From Nitrobacter winogradskyi (lineage in GTDB: Bacteria > Pseudomonadota > Alphaproteobacteria > Rhizobiales > Xanthobacteraceae), in assembly GCF_006539545.1 (NCBI RefSeq), contig NZ_BJNF01000031.1:1-51042 (forward strand): a stretch of DNA of 51,042 nucleotides, in the 5' to 3' direction. Made by a program: the position numbers and the translations under genes. Position 1 is the stretch's first letter, and each line of letters begins with the position of its first letter. The notes under the pieces are model-generated. The model was given only the letters and a program-made list of their open reading frames with translations, ran no database searches and was not told the origin of the DNA. Below are positions 22,467 to 38,727 of the stretch, in pieces.

Positions 22467-23585
22467 TTACTTTCTTGCTTTGGGGCTGGCGGAAGCTGAC
22501 CAGCTCCGAACCCGGTCGCGAAGACGGCGAAGCTGTTCGTAGCCTCGTTGGCGGGCGACCTCCAGCGAGAAGGCCAGAGATCGATCCCGCCCGACATTGA
22601 CCAGCAGATCGGCCATTCTCCGGTGCCCCGCCCAGAGTTGACCCATGAAGCTTCCTTCGTAGGAGCAGGAATTGATCGCTCTGATCTCCGCGGAGCTCAG
22701 CAGATCGTCCGTGATCCTGTCGATCAGCAGCATGCCGGGCGAGTATTTCGCGTAGCCAGGATCGAAGGCCGTTTTCCACGTATAGGCCGTGGCGCCGCAA
22801 TACATCAGCACCTGCGCGGCGATGGCGCGCCGATCAACACGAAGCAAGGCAACCGAAGCATCGCCACGTTCGGCGAGCGCGGCAACCATCTGTCTGGCGA
22901 AAGCCGCGTCCGCCGGCCTGCACAACAATGCCGTGCCACGCGCTCCTTTCCAGCTTGCGGCTTCCAGTTCGAGAAACGTCTCGAACGCCTCTCGCGTATC
23001 CGGAGCACGGAGATTGACAATATCGACACTGCCTGCGGCGGAGAGCCGGTTCCAATCCTGCCGCAGCTTCTTCCGGGTCGAGCCCGACCGTTTCACGCCA
23101 GCCTCAGGAGTAGCGAAAGGACGCGTGCTGTCGGACATCCTGAGGCACGCGCAACCCTGCTCCGTCAGCACCTCGATAAGTGTTTCGAAGTTCTCTGCCT
23201 CGGCATCAAGGGATTTCAGGCTGATCACCTTGGGCAGCGAGCGACTGTCACGGATCGCCGATAAAAAGGCTGGAATGACCTCGCGAACGAAAGCCGGATC
23301 GACGACGGGGTTTGAAAGAAAGGCGTAGTTGTAGGGCAATGCTTCAAGCACCGCCGGCCACATCGGCAAAATCTTGCGGACCTGAAAAGCCCAGACACCG
23401 ACCAGCTTCTTGAATCCGGCGCTATCATTCCACGCCAGCAGAACACGGATGCTCGCAAACCCGCTCTCGTTCGCGGCCATCAGGGCCACGGGATTCATGA
23501 ATACGTTTGAAGACGCCCGCCGAACGAGGTCGTCCCATGGCGCCATCAGGTCCGGCGTTGGTGAACAAATGTTTACTGAAATCAT
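22467..23585 (-). CDS. GNAT family N-acetyltransferase, BioF2-like (Acetyltransf_6)
   Basis: A 372-residue cytoplasmic protein. About residues 168-300 resemble the Acetyltransf_6/BioF2-like GNAT domain, with RKKLRQDWNRL, LEAASWKG and TWKTAFDPGYAKYSPG (269-284). Proteins of this family are often linked to exopolysaccharide or lipid modification (CelD-like), but the acceptor is unknown here. The frame is open 144 codons further upstream across the divergent neighbour. The ATG at 23585 is chosen because GAGG lies 6 bases before it and it leaves a 170-base divergent spacer. Confidence 0.8.
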   Translation of the reverse strand: MISVNICSPTPDLMAPWDDLVRRASSNVFMNPVALMAANESGFASIRVLLAWNDSAGFKKLVGVWAFQVRKILPMWPAVLEALPYNYAFLSNPVVDPAFVREVIPAFLSAIRDSRSLPKVISLKSLDAEAENFETLIEVLTEQGCACLRMSDSTRPFATPEAGVKRSGSTRKKLRQDWNRLSAAGSVDIVNLRAPDTREAFETFLELEAASWKGARGTALLCRPADAAFARQMVAALAERGDASVALLRVDRRAIAAQVLMYCGATAYTWKTAFDPGYAKYSPGMLLIDRITDDLLSSAEIRAINSCSYEGSFMGQLWAGHRRMADLLVNVGRDRSLAFSLEVARQRGYEQLRRLRDRVRSWSASASPKARK

Positions 23586-23755
23586 CAGACGCCTCGGATC
23601 ATCCTCGGCGATCCACCCCGTGGGCAATACTGGCCTTCCCCGGATTTCTTTTTGGTTAAGCCACGCCCGATCGATCCGGTCGTTCTCCGGGCGACCTTCA
23701 AAGTTTGTTTGCTTTTGCGGCGCATTGATTAGCCCGGATAAACAAGGGCGGATCC

Positions 23756-24952
23756 ATGCGCTACACCGACATTGCGATTGTTGGCGGCGGATTAGCCGGC
23801 TCAACGGCGGCCGCGATGCTGGGCCGCGCAGGTATTCCTGCGATCTTGATCGATCCGCACGCGACGTACTTACCCGACCTGCGCTGCGAAAAGCTTGACG
23901 GCAGTCAAATTCTACGACTGCGCAATGCGGGTCTCGACAAGCAGATACTGCAAGCGACGGCGCTCGACGGTGAGGTGTGGGAAGCGCGGTTCGGTTTCGT
24001 TGTGGCAAGAAAGCCAAGCGATCAGTACGGCGCGATGTACGACACTCTGGTCAATGCCATGCGCGCGCAGATTCCATCCAGCATCGAGAGGTTTTATACC
24101 AAGGTCACCGAAGTCGCGACGAGTGACGAACGTCAGCGCGTGGTGCTGGCGAATGGCGAAGAAATTTCGGCGCGCCTGATTGTGCTCGCTAACGGGCTCA
24201 GCATCAGCCTGCGCCATTTTCTCGGACTTGGGCGACGTGTCATCAGCGAATGTCATTCGGTGACGCTCGGCTTTGACGTTGAGCCGATCGATCGCCCGGT
24301 GTTGCCCTTCCCTGCCCTGACCTACTGGCCAAAGCGGTCGAGCGATCGCATGGCCTACCTGACGCTGTTTCCGATCGGTAATACCATGCGAGCCAACTTG
24401 ATGGTCTATCGGTCGATGAACGACATCTGGTTTCACGAGTTTCGTGAGAATCCCGAAGCGGCGATGAGCGCGATGATGCCCGGCCTCGACCGCATAACCG
24501 GCGGCTTCAAGGTAAGTGGACAGATCAAGATCCGGCCAGCCGATTTGTACGTCACGGAAAATCATCGACAGGCCGGGGTCGTGGTCATCGGCGACGCATT
24601 TGCGACCTCGTGCCCGGCCGCGGGCACCGGCACAGACAAGGTGTTCACTGACGTCGAGCAGCTTTGCAACCACCATATCCCGCACTGGCTCGCCACCGAA
24701 GGCATGGACCGCACCAAGATCGAGATGTTTTACGATGACCCCGTCAAAATAGAATGTGACGCAACGTCGGCAGCGAAGGCCTGGCATCTTCGTTCGCTGT
24801 CGCTCGACAACGGCCTGACGTGGCGTGCACGCCGGTGGGCGCGATTTATCATAAGGCTGGCTGAGGGTCTGATACGATCGGCGAAAAAATCCCGGACACC
24901 GCCGCCGGCACTGCCGCCGCCCCCGCAATCACCCGAAGGCAGATTGGCTTAA
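23756..24952 (+). CDS. FAD-dependent oxidoreductase (monooxygenase-like)
   Basis: A 398-residue flavoprotein. It has the N-terminal dinucleotide-binding motif IVGGGLAGS (8-16) and an acidic end of strand 2 (LIDPH). The second FAD motif VVVIGDAFATSCPAAGTGTD (275-294) is typical of FAD_binding_3-type hydroxylases and related oxidoreductases. The substrate is unknown. The C-terminus after about 375 is basic, then proline-rich (PPPALPPPPQ), an unusual tail. It diverges from the GNAT gene across a 170-base spacer, so the two may be co-regulated. AAGGGCGG lies before the ATG. The terminator at 25020-25044 serves it and rpoC. Confidence 0.85.
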   Translation: MRYTDIAIVGGGLAGSTAAAMLGRAGIPAILIDPHATYLPDLRCEKLDGSQILRLRNAGLDKQILQATALDGEVWEARFGFVVARKPSDQYGAMYDTLVNAMRAQIPSSIERFYTKVTEVATSDERQRVVLANGEEISARLIVLANGLSISLRHFLGLGRRVISECHSVTLGFDVEPIDRPVLPFPALTYWPKRSSDRMAYLTLFPIGNTMRANLMVYRSMNDIWFHEFRENPEAAMSAMMPGLDRITGGFKVSGQIKIRPADLYVTENHRQAGVVVIGDAFATSCPAAGTGTDKVFTDVEQLCNHHIPHWLATEGMDRTKIEMFYDDPVKIECDATSAAKAWHLRSLSLDNGLTWRARRWARFIIRLAEGLIRSAKKSRTPPPALPPPPQSPEGRLA

Positions 24953-25019
24953 CGTCTGACCAGGACCGGCTTCCCGTAAAGCCTCAGCGGTAGTGGTCTG
25001 AAGCGGCGTATACCTTAAA

Positions 25020-25044
25020 AAAGGGCCGGCTCACGCCGGCCTTT
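25020..25044 (-). terminator. Terminator after rpoC
   Basis: GGCCGGC (25024-25030) pairs with GCCGGCC (25035-25041) around a 4-base loop, extended by a G-U and two A-U pairs. On the minus strand the stem is followed by a run of six T, 24 bases after the rpoC stop. The convergent FAD gene on the plus strand ends 67 bases to the left, so the hairpin may serve both, though the plus-strand T run is short. Confidence 0.85.
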
Positions 25045-25067
25045 CTTCAACTGATATCCACCGATTC

Positions 25068-29267
<4,200 letters not shown>

Positions 29268-29425
29268 GGTCTTCTCCTCGACGGCCGCGTTCCGGATGCT
29301 GCGCAGCGCGCCCGCTGCGCTGCCGATCCGAAACCTCTACGGTCCGCGGAACTCATTGCGGTCCCGGTTCTGCGACGCCTCGCTGCGTGATGCGTCGCGC
29401 CAGGAAAACAAGCATTCTCAAACTG

Positions 29426-33568
<4,143 letters not shown>

Positions 33569-34161
33569 CGTGGCCTCTCATGTCGTCGCCCGTGAGGGCG
33601 AACCTTCCGAAGAGCGATCGGCATCGCCCCCGGGGGTGAATCTCGGAACGCTCTTGAGAGCGGAACGCAAATATCAGGACTTCAATCCTGATCAGGAACG
33701 CAGGGCTCGCAGAACGCAAAACGACGCGCGGGGTGCATGGCTACACCTCGCCCGTCAAAATCATAACCAAGCGGACCAAAAAGCCCGAAATTGCTGCTCT
33801 CCCAACAGCTTATGGGAGAACGCCGCCGTTCCCGCATCCGCTGCGCTTTTCGTGCTGCCATCCCGATATGAGATGGCAATCGTGGAGATTCGAGGGGTAA
33901 TTCTCCTGAATTCCCACACTTTTCTGTGTACAACCAACTTTCCGTGTACAACCAGTAAGATATAGACCCCAGGTTGCACCCTGGCGAGTGCGATGGAATC
34001 GCGCCCGCCAAGGAAATACCGCTCATATCACCTGCATCATGGCTGGCTTTGCCGGCCTCACATAAGACTTGCCCCAGCGATTCCACCTAACTTGGCAGTC
34101 TCCGGCTCTCGCCCTGGTGCGCCAAGACCGAGGTCTCAATGACGCAGGTAACCTCCCGCAG
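33569..34161 (-). promoter_or_regulatory. Structured rplL-rpoB spacer with several hairpins
   Basis: A 593-base gap with no credible gene. It contains perfect 7-base-arm hairpins at 33798-33819 and 33856-33878, a 5-base hairpin at 33969-33984, and an 11-base direct repeat GTGTACAACCA at 33926-33936 and 33944-33954. In enterobacteria an attenuator and an RNase III site lie between rplL and rpoB. A comparable role here is plausible because of the position, but no clear U-tailed terminator is present. Confidence 0.45.
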
Positions 34162-34539
34162 TTACTTGAGTTCAACCTTGCCGCCAGCCTTCTCAAGCTG
34201 AGCCTTGATCTTCTCGGCCTCGTCCTTGGCAACGCCTTCCTTGACCGGCTTGGGCGCACCTTCGACCAAATCCTTGGCTTCCTTGAGGCCGAGCCCGGTG
34301 ATGGCGCGAACTTCCTTGATGACCTCGATCTTCTTGTCGCCCGCGGCCGCGAGCACGACGGTGAACTCGGTCTTCTCTTCGGCGGCCGGAGCGCCACCGC
34401 CGGCGCCCGGCGCAGCAGCCACAGCCACCGCAGCGGCCGCCGACACGCCCCACTTCTCTTCGAGCAGCTTCGCCAGTTCGGCAGCTTCGAGCACGGTCAG
34501 CGCCGAGAGGTCGTCAACAATCTTCTGCAGATCAGCCAT
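34162..34539 (-). CDS. rplL: 50S ribosomal protein L7/L12
   Basis: L7/L12 forms the flexible stalk that recruits translational GTPases. The 125-residue product has an N-terminal dimerisation domain (1-33), an alanine/glycine-rich hinge (about 34-55), and the C-terminal factor-binding domain with [20 protein letters not shown]. It lies 54 bases downstream of rplJ, as usual. Confidence 0.98.
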   Translation of the reverse strand: MADLQKIVDDLSALTVLEAAELAKLLEEKWGVSAAAAVAVAAAPGAGGGAPAAEEKTEFTVVLAAAGDKKIEVIKEVRAITGLGLKEAKDLVEGAPKPVKEGVAKDEAEKIKAQLEKAGGKVELK

Positions 34540-34593
34540 CGATATATTCCTTTAACGTATTCGGTTCGAACCAGATTTGACTTGCGAAGAGCC

Positions 34594-35112
34594 TTACGCC
34601 GCTTCGTCCTTTGAGGCATAGGCCTGGACAACGCGCGCGAGCTTGGCCGCGGGCGCCGTCGAGAGCTGGGCGATCTTGGTCGCCGGCGCCACCAGGAGGC
34701 CGACAAGCTTGCCACGCAGTTCATCGAGGGACGGCAGCGAGGCCAAAGCCTTCACTCCATCAACGTCCAGGACGGTTTTTCCCATCGAGCCGCCAAGAAC
34801 GACGAAATTCTCGTTCGTCTTGGCGAATTCGACAGCGACCTTCGGCGCCGCCACCGGATCGCTGGAAGTCGCGATCACGGTCGGCCCCTTCAAAAGGGAG
34901 CCGATGGCAACGACGTCCGTGCCTTCAAGAGCGATCTTGGCGAGACGGTTCTTCGAGACCTTCACCGAGGCGCCCGCCTGCTTCATCTGCTTGCGCAGGG
35001 TCTGCATTTGAGCCACGGTGAGACCGGAATAATGAGCAACGATCGCGACGCCCGTCGTACTGAAAGTCTCGTTGAGCTGTTCGACCGCTTCTTTTTTTGC
35101 CGCTCGTTCCAC
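34594..35112 (-). CDS. rplJ: 50S ribosomal protein L10
   Basis: L10 anchors L7/L12 dimers to 23S rRNA, and the L10-L12 complex represses its own operon in E. coli. The 172-residue product starts with GTG ([17 protein letters not shown]), has [17 protein letters not shown] and [13 protein letters not shown], and ends in an L12-binding alpha-helix. GGAAAGAG lies before the start. The upstream leader is long (about 530 bases from the promoter candidate) and contains a 15-base tandem repeat. Confidence 0.97.
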   Translation of the reverse strand: MERAAKKEAVEQLNETFSTTGVAIVAHYSGLTVAQMQTLRKQMKQAGASVKVSKNRLAKIALEGTDVVAIGSLLKGPTVIATSSDPVAAPKVAVEFAKTNENFVVLGGSMGKTVLDVDGVKALASLPSLDELRGKLVGLLVAPATKIAQLSTAPAAKLARVVQAYASKDEAA

Positions 35113-35140
35113 AGCAAGCTCTTTCCATTTGGTGGCTTCG

Positions 35141-35185
35141 CCAAGGCAAGGACGCCCAAGGCAAGGACATCCAAGGCAAAGACAC
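35141..35185. repeat. Three-copy 15-base tandem repeat in the rplJ leader
   Basis: CCAAGGCAAGGACGC, CCAAGGCAAGGACAT and CCAAGGCAAAGACAC follow one another at 35141-35155, 35156-35170 and 35171-35185. The array lies 28 bases upstream of the rplJ start codon, within the leader where L10-mediated autoregulation would act. The rest of the spacer to 35640 has no gene with a ribosome binding site. Confidence 0.85.
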
Positions 35186-35650
35186 CGGGTTACACCCGTC
35201 GACCCGCCCCACCGGATCCCGAGACAACCGTCTCAAGACCGTCGGACGTGACGACATTCAGCAGCCTGCCCTCCCGGCTCCCACGGCCTGACGGCCATTT
35301 GGCACCGGGGTCGAGGTTCGAACCCAATCCACTGCTTTCCGCTCACGGCACGAAAAGCGAAATCCGGTTTTCACCCATCTATGCAGGCCATAGAATTAAG
35401 CCATTGAACAAACGCTTGTTTGCCGCCGGCGCCTGCAGTCTCGGACAGGACGGGATCATCAACACCATTCCCGGGAATAGTCCCCAGGAACGGTCCGAAG
35501 ACCCCCGTTCGCACTAACCAACAGACTGGCGCCCCGCCCTCCCGAACCATACGAAATGGCCATGGGGAAGGTACAAGGTTCTCCTGTCTTGTTGGGTTTT
35601 GGAAAGCGAACGCGAAAGCGCGAACAGAAGTCCACGCATCCGGAGCGCGG

Positions 35651-35679
35651 TGTTTAACCAATCTTTGCCGCGTTGCCAA
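35651..35679 (-). promoter_or_regulatory. Candidate promoter of rplJ-rplL
   Basis: TTGGCA (35679-35674) and TAAACA (35656-35651) on the minus strand are separated by exactly 17 bases. The -35 matches 5 of 6, the -10 only 3 of 6. It is the best pair between the rplA terminator (35773-35809) and rplJ. Predicted start near 35643. Confidence 0.4.
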
Positions 35680-35772
35680 GCCCTAAATCATGCAATTTTC
35701 CGGCCAGCTTCGAACAAGCACGCGTCCTCCCGCACAACGGCGCCAACAGGAACCGACTTCACCTGCGCGATC

Positions 35773-35809
35773 AAAAAACGTCAAAACGGGCCCGGAAACT
35801 CCGAACCCG
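35773..35809 (-). terminator. Terminator after rplA
   Basis: Arms 35787-35796 and 35800-35809 form a 10-base stem (two G-U pairs) with a 3-base loop. On the minus strand it is followed by TTTT, then TTTTTT a few bases later (35773-35778). It begins 26 bases beyond the rplA stop. It separates rplK-rplA from rplJ-rplL, which explains the separate promoter there. Confidence 0.75.
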
Positions 35810-35834
35810 CTTCGATTGTCTCACCCACCCGATC

Positions 35835-36527
35835 TCAGCCGAGCACGGTTCCCGGCTCAACCTTGACGCCCGGGCCCATCGTGGAGGACACCGCGATGCG
35901 CTGGACGTAAGTGCCCTTGGCTCCGGCCGGCTTGGCCTTCGCCACCGCGTCCGCCAACGCCTTGACGTTCTCGACCAGCTTCTCCGCGGAGAAAGAGGCC
36001 TTGCCGATCCCGGCTTGCACGATACCCGCCTTCTCGACCCGGAACTCGACCGATCCGCCCTTGGCGCCCTTGACGGCGCCAGCGACATCCATCGTCACGG
36101 TACCGATTTTCGGATTCGGCATCATGCCGCGCGGACCAAGCACCTTACCGAGGCGGCCGACCAACGGCATCATGTCCGGCGTGGCGATGCAACGATCGAA
36201 TGCGATCGTACCGCCCTGCACGATCTCAACCAGATCTTCCGCGCCCACCACATCGGCGCCGGCGGCCTTGGCTTCCTCGGCCTTGGCGCCGCGCGCGAAC
36301 ACGCCGACGCGCAGCGTGCGGCCAGTACCGTTCGGCAGCGTGACGACGCCGCGCACCATCTGGTCGGCGTGACGCGGATCGACGCCGAGGTTCATCGCAA
36401 TCTCGATCGTCTCATCGAACTTCGAAGTGGCGCGCTCCTTGACCATCCCGATCGCTTCCGCGATTGGATAAAGCTTATTTCTATCAATCCCCTCGCGGGA
36501 TTTCTTCAAACGCTTTCCGGTTGCCAT
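35835..36527 (-). CDS. rplA: 50S ribosomal protein L1
   Basis: L1 forms the L1 stalk that moves deacylated tRNA, and it represses the L11 operon in E. coli. The 230-residue product has [40 protein letters not shown] and [20 protein letters not shown]. It is 6 bases downstream of rplK, so the two are translated from one mRNA. Confidence 0.97.
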   Translation of the reverse strand: MATGKRLKKSREGIDRNKLYPIAEAIGMVKERATSKFDETIEIAMNLGVDPRHADQMVRGVVTLPNGTGRTLRVGVFARGAKAEEAKAAGADVVGAEDLVEIVQGGTIAFDRCIATPDMMPLVGRLGKVLGPRGMMPNPKIGTVTMDVAGAVKGAKGGSVEFRVEKAGIVQAGIGKASFSAEKLVENVKALADAVAKAKPAGAKGTYVQRIAVSSTMGPGVKVEPGTVLG

Positions 36528-36533
36528 GGTTCG

Positions 36534-36962
36534 TTACTCCGCCACCTGAAGGCCCATCGAACGGGCGGAGCCCTCGACCATGCTCATGGCCGCTTCGACG
36601 GTGTCGCAATTGAGATCCTTCATCTTCTTCTCGGCGATCTCACGCACCTGCGCCCTGGTCAGGGTGCCAGCGGAATCGCGGCCCGGCGCCTTGGAGCCTG
36701 ACTGGATCTTCGCAGCCTGCTTGAGGAAGTAGGCCATCGGCGGGGTCTTCATCTCGAAAGTGAAGGAACGATCCGCGTAGATTGTAATCACGACCGGAAT
36801 CGGCGTGTTCTTTTCTTCCTTCTGGGTCTGCGCGTTGAAGGCCTTGCAGAACTCCATGATATTGAGACCGCGCTGACCAAGCGCGGGACCGATCGGTGGC
36901 GAGGGGTTCGCCGCACCGGCCGGCACCTGCAATTTCAGGTATCCGGTCACTTTCTTTGCCAT
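36534..36962 (-). CDS. rplK: 50S ribosomal protein L11
   Basis: L11 is the GTPase-associated-centre protein needed for RelA sensing and thiostrepton binding. The 142-residue product starts [20 protein letters not shown], with the proline-rich N-terminal domain ([20 protein letters not shown]) and the RNA-binding C-terminal domain with [14 protein letters not shown]. It is followed by rplA. The spacer to nusG (274 bases) contains two different repeat elements. Confidence 0.97.
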   Translation of the reverse strand: MAKKVTGYLKLQVPAGAANPSPPIGPALGQRGLNIMEFCKAFNAQTQKEEKNTPIPVVITIYADRSFTFEMKTPPMAYFLKQAAKIQSGSKAPGRDSAGTLTRAQVREIAEKKMKDLNCDTVEAAMSMVEGSARSMGLQVAE

Positions 36963-37049
36963 GCGTCACTCCTGTTTGTGGTCACGGCTCAAGCGGCTGG
37001 CAACCGCCCTCACCTCCCACGACTCTCCGCGGAAAACCCTTCCGCACGT

Positions 37050-37137
37050 GATGGCCCGGCTTGTCCCGACCACCCACGTCTCCACAACCGCTCCACGCCG
37101 AAAGACGTGGATGCCCGGCACGGGGCCCGGCATCACG
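37050..37137. repeat. Family 3 interspersed element between nusG and rplK
   Basis: Contains ATGGCCCGGCTTGTCCCGAC, CCACGTCT, AAAGACGTGGATGCCCGGCA and CCCGGCATCACGG. The arms CCACGTCTT-like and AAGACGTGG are inversely complementary, as in the copy at 40348-40470. It is followed at once by a family 2 element. Confidence 0.75.
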
Positions 37138-37140
37138 GTA

Positions 37141-37236
37141 GAGCCTTTCCGCTGATAGAATCAGAAGCAGGCTCTATGATCTTGTTCTGTCGCGTTTTCT
37201 TTACGCGAACCGGCGTCCACTTCGCTCGAAAACGCC
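37141..37236. repeat. Family 2 element abutting the nusG stop
   Basis: A hairpin of about 34 bases (37141-37174, arms GAGCC and GGCTC, with CTGATAGAATCAGAAGC inside) is followed by TCTGTCGCGTTTTCTTTACG, CGAACCGGCGTCCACTTCGC and TCGAAAACGC. The inverse complement of the second half appears at 44261-44319. It ends directly at the nusG stop codon. Confidence 0.75.
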
Positions 37237-37767
37237 CTAAACCTTTTCGACCTGACCGAATTCCAGCTCGACTGGCGTTGCGCGACCAAAAATCGACACC
37301 GCGACTTTTAGGCGCGAGCGCGCCTCGTCGACTTCCTCCACGACGCCGGAGAATGAGGCGAACGGGCCGTCCGCCACGCGGACATTCTCGCCCACCTCGA
37401 AGGAGACCGACGCCTTGGGCCGCTCCACCCCTTCCTGCACCTGATGCAGGATATGCATGGCCTCGGCTTCCGATATCGGCATCGGCTTGTTTTCAGCGCC
37501 GAGGAAGCCGGTGACTTTCGGGGTATTCTTGATGAGATGGAACGCTTCGTCGGTAAGGTTCATCTTCACCAGCACGTAGCCCGGGAAGAACTTCCGCTCG
37601 GTATCGACCTTGCGGCCGCGCCGGACTTCCGTGACCTTCTCGGTCGGCACCAGCACCTGCTCGAAGAGATCCTCGAGCCCCCGCTGCTTGGCCTGCTCCC
37701 GAATCGATTCCGAGACCTTCTTTTCGAAGTTCGAATAGGCGTGGACGATATACCAGCGCATGCTCAT
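37237..37767 (-). CDS. nusG: Transcription termination/antitermination factor NusG
   Basis: NusG binds RNA polymerase and couples it to Rho or to the ribosome through S10. The 176-residue product has the NGN domain (about 4-105, starting RWYIVHAYSNFEKKV) and a C-terminal KOW domain with FEVGENVRVADGPFASFSG. The first of two nearby ATGs (37767) is chosen because GGA lies 8 bases upstream of it. It lies 29 bases downstream of secE, and its 3' end is directly flanked by a repeat element. Confidence 0.97.
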   Translation of the reverse strand: MSMRWYIVHAYSNFEKKVSESIREQAKQRGLEDLFEQVLVPTEKVTEVRRGRKVDTERKFFPGYVLVKMNLTDEAFHLIKNTPKVTGFLGAENKPMPISEAEAMHILHQVQEGVERPKASVSFEVGENVRVADGPFASFSGVVEEVDEARSRLKVAVSIFGRATPVELEFGQVEKV

Positions 37768-37796
37768 TGTTCAGTCCGTGCGCGTCATTCGTGCTG

Positions 37797-37988
37797 TCAA
37801 TGAAGACCGAGTACGAACGTGATGAAAACGCGGATAATCTGATCCGTGAAGAAGAAGAAGATCGACGCCAGCGCCACCATCACGAACACCATGATCGTCG
37901 TCACCGTTGTTTCGCGGCGGGACGGCCAGGTGACCTTCGCGGTTTCCGTGCGCACTTCCTGCAGGAATTTGAACGGGCTGAAAGCCAT
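37797..37988 (-). CDS. secE: Preprotein translocase subunit SecE
   Basis: SecE clamps the SecY channel. The 63-residue product is the short one-helix form: a cytoplasmic amphipathic segment FKFLQEVRTETAKVTWPSRRE (6-26, broken at the usual P) and one hydrophobic segment (about 31-58). The frame continues 33 codons upstream, but MAFSPFKF is the family start. It is the first gene of secE-nusG, with a promoter candidate at 38158-38186. Confidence 0.95.
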   Translation of the reverse strand: MAFSPFKFLQEVRTETAKVTWPSRRETTVTTIMVFVMVALASIFFFFTDQIIRVFITFVLGLH

Positions 37989-38157
37989 CGTTGATGATCC
38001 GCGTTCGTTTTGTGCCGGTCTGGTTTCGCAGAATCCGGACAGCCTCTCTCGCGCGCCCAACCCTCTATCTGGAGGGTAGCCGCCCAACGGGCTGGACTGT
38101 CCGGGAATTCAGGGCCGCGTCGGATATCCGTCAAATCGGGCCGACAGCAGGTGCCGC

Positions 38158-38186
38158 TATCTACTGCCGGCGGCTGAAAAGGTCAA
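38158..38186 (-). promoter_or_regulatory. Candidate promoter of secE-nusG
   Basis: TTGACC (38186-38181) and TAGATA (38163-38158) on the minus strand are 17 bases apart. The -35 matches 5 of 6, the -10 only 3 of 6. It predicts a leader of about 160 bases. A second TTGACG at 38132-38127 with a poor -10 is an alternative. The orientation is opposite to tRNA-Trp, so the two genes diverge. Confidence 0.45.
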
Positions 38187-38294
38187 GAGTACGGCTTGGC
38201 CGCGTCTGCCCCCATGAATGGCGGATCAGGATGAGGAACTTCTACTCACTGCCTCCCGCGCGCTTTTCAGAAGTCGCTTCGATGCATTTTGGGG

Positions 38295-38323
38295 CTGACG
38301 GGGCGTTTTACGTTCGCTATAGA
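38295..38323 (+). promoter_or_regulatory. Promoter of tRNA-Trp
   Basis: CTGACG (38295-38300) and TATAGA (38318-38323) are 17 bases apart on the plus strand, with the -10 ending 10 bases before the tRNA. This matches the CTTGAC/CTATAT-like promoters of alphaproteobacterial stable-RNA genes and fixes the tRNA as plus-strand transcribed. Confidence 0.6.
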
Positions 38324-38333
38324 AGCATCCACT

Positions 38334-38409
38334 AGGAGTGTAGCTCAATTGGTAGAGCACCGGTCTCCAAAACCGGGGGTCGCAGGTTCGAGCCCTGCCA
38401 CTCCTGCCA
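38334..38409 (+). tRNA. tRNA-Trp (CCA anticodon)
   Basis: Complete 76-base cloverleaf. The 7-base acceptor stem AGGAGTG pairs with CACTCCT, followed by discriminator G and encoded CCA. The D arm has GCTCAATTGGTAGAGC, the anticodon stem CCGGT/ACCGG encloses CTCCAAA with the CCA anticodon at 38367-38369, and the T loop has GGTTCGAGCC. In many bacteria tRNA-Trp lies between tuf and secE in the same direction. Here it is on the strand opposite to secE and to the tuf relic. Confidence 0.97.
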
Positions 38410-38463
38410 GATAGCCAGTTGAACTCCCCCGACAGAACGCTACGCTACGCCACTCCGCTTCGA

Positions 38464-38547
38464 TCATTCCAGGATCGAAGCAACGGTACCTGTTGCGATG
38501 GGACGCCCACCCTCGCGGACAGCAAAGTGCGGCTTCTCCACCATTGC
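38464..38547 (-). pseudogene. C-terminal relic of a second elongation factor Tu gene
   Basis: On the minus strand 27 codons plus TGA read AMVEKPHFAVREGGRPIATG and then TVASILE. They align without gaps to the end of the intact EF-Tu in this window ([27 protein letters not shown]): 17 of 27 identical, and many of the rest conservative (I/V, L/I). The similarity stops abruptly upstream, and no start or GTPase domain is present. It lies beside tRNA-Trp and secE, where a second tuf sits in many alphaproteobacteria. I infer that copy was deleted here, leaving this stub. Confidence 0.8.
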
Positions 38548-38727
38548 AAGCCCGTCCAGAACGCTGGCCGGGATTGAAGATCCGAATTCCCTGCCGCCTT
38601 GGCCAGAGCACCTTATCCCTTCCCTCATCGAATGGGGATGAGGTTTAGATGCGATCTAAAGTTGGGAGCTTGCGCTGCGGGTTAATTGTCTCTGTATATG
38701 CCTGCCTACTCGAACAGGAATCGTAGC

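Noticed and set aside
23912-24928. 338-codon minus-strand frame opposite the FAD gene
   Set aside because: The plus-strand frame has clear FAD motifs and a ribosome binding site; the minus frame has none.
35141-35185. Possible CRISPR array
   Set aside because: Only three 15-base units directly abutting without spacers; it is a simple tandem repeat. No cas genes are in the window.
38548-38650. Further EF-Tu sequence upstream of the relic
   Set aside because: The frame continues for a few codons but shows no match to EF-Tu, so the relic is limited to the last 27 codons.
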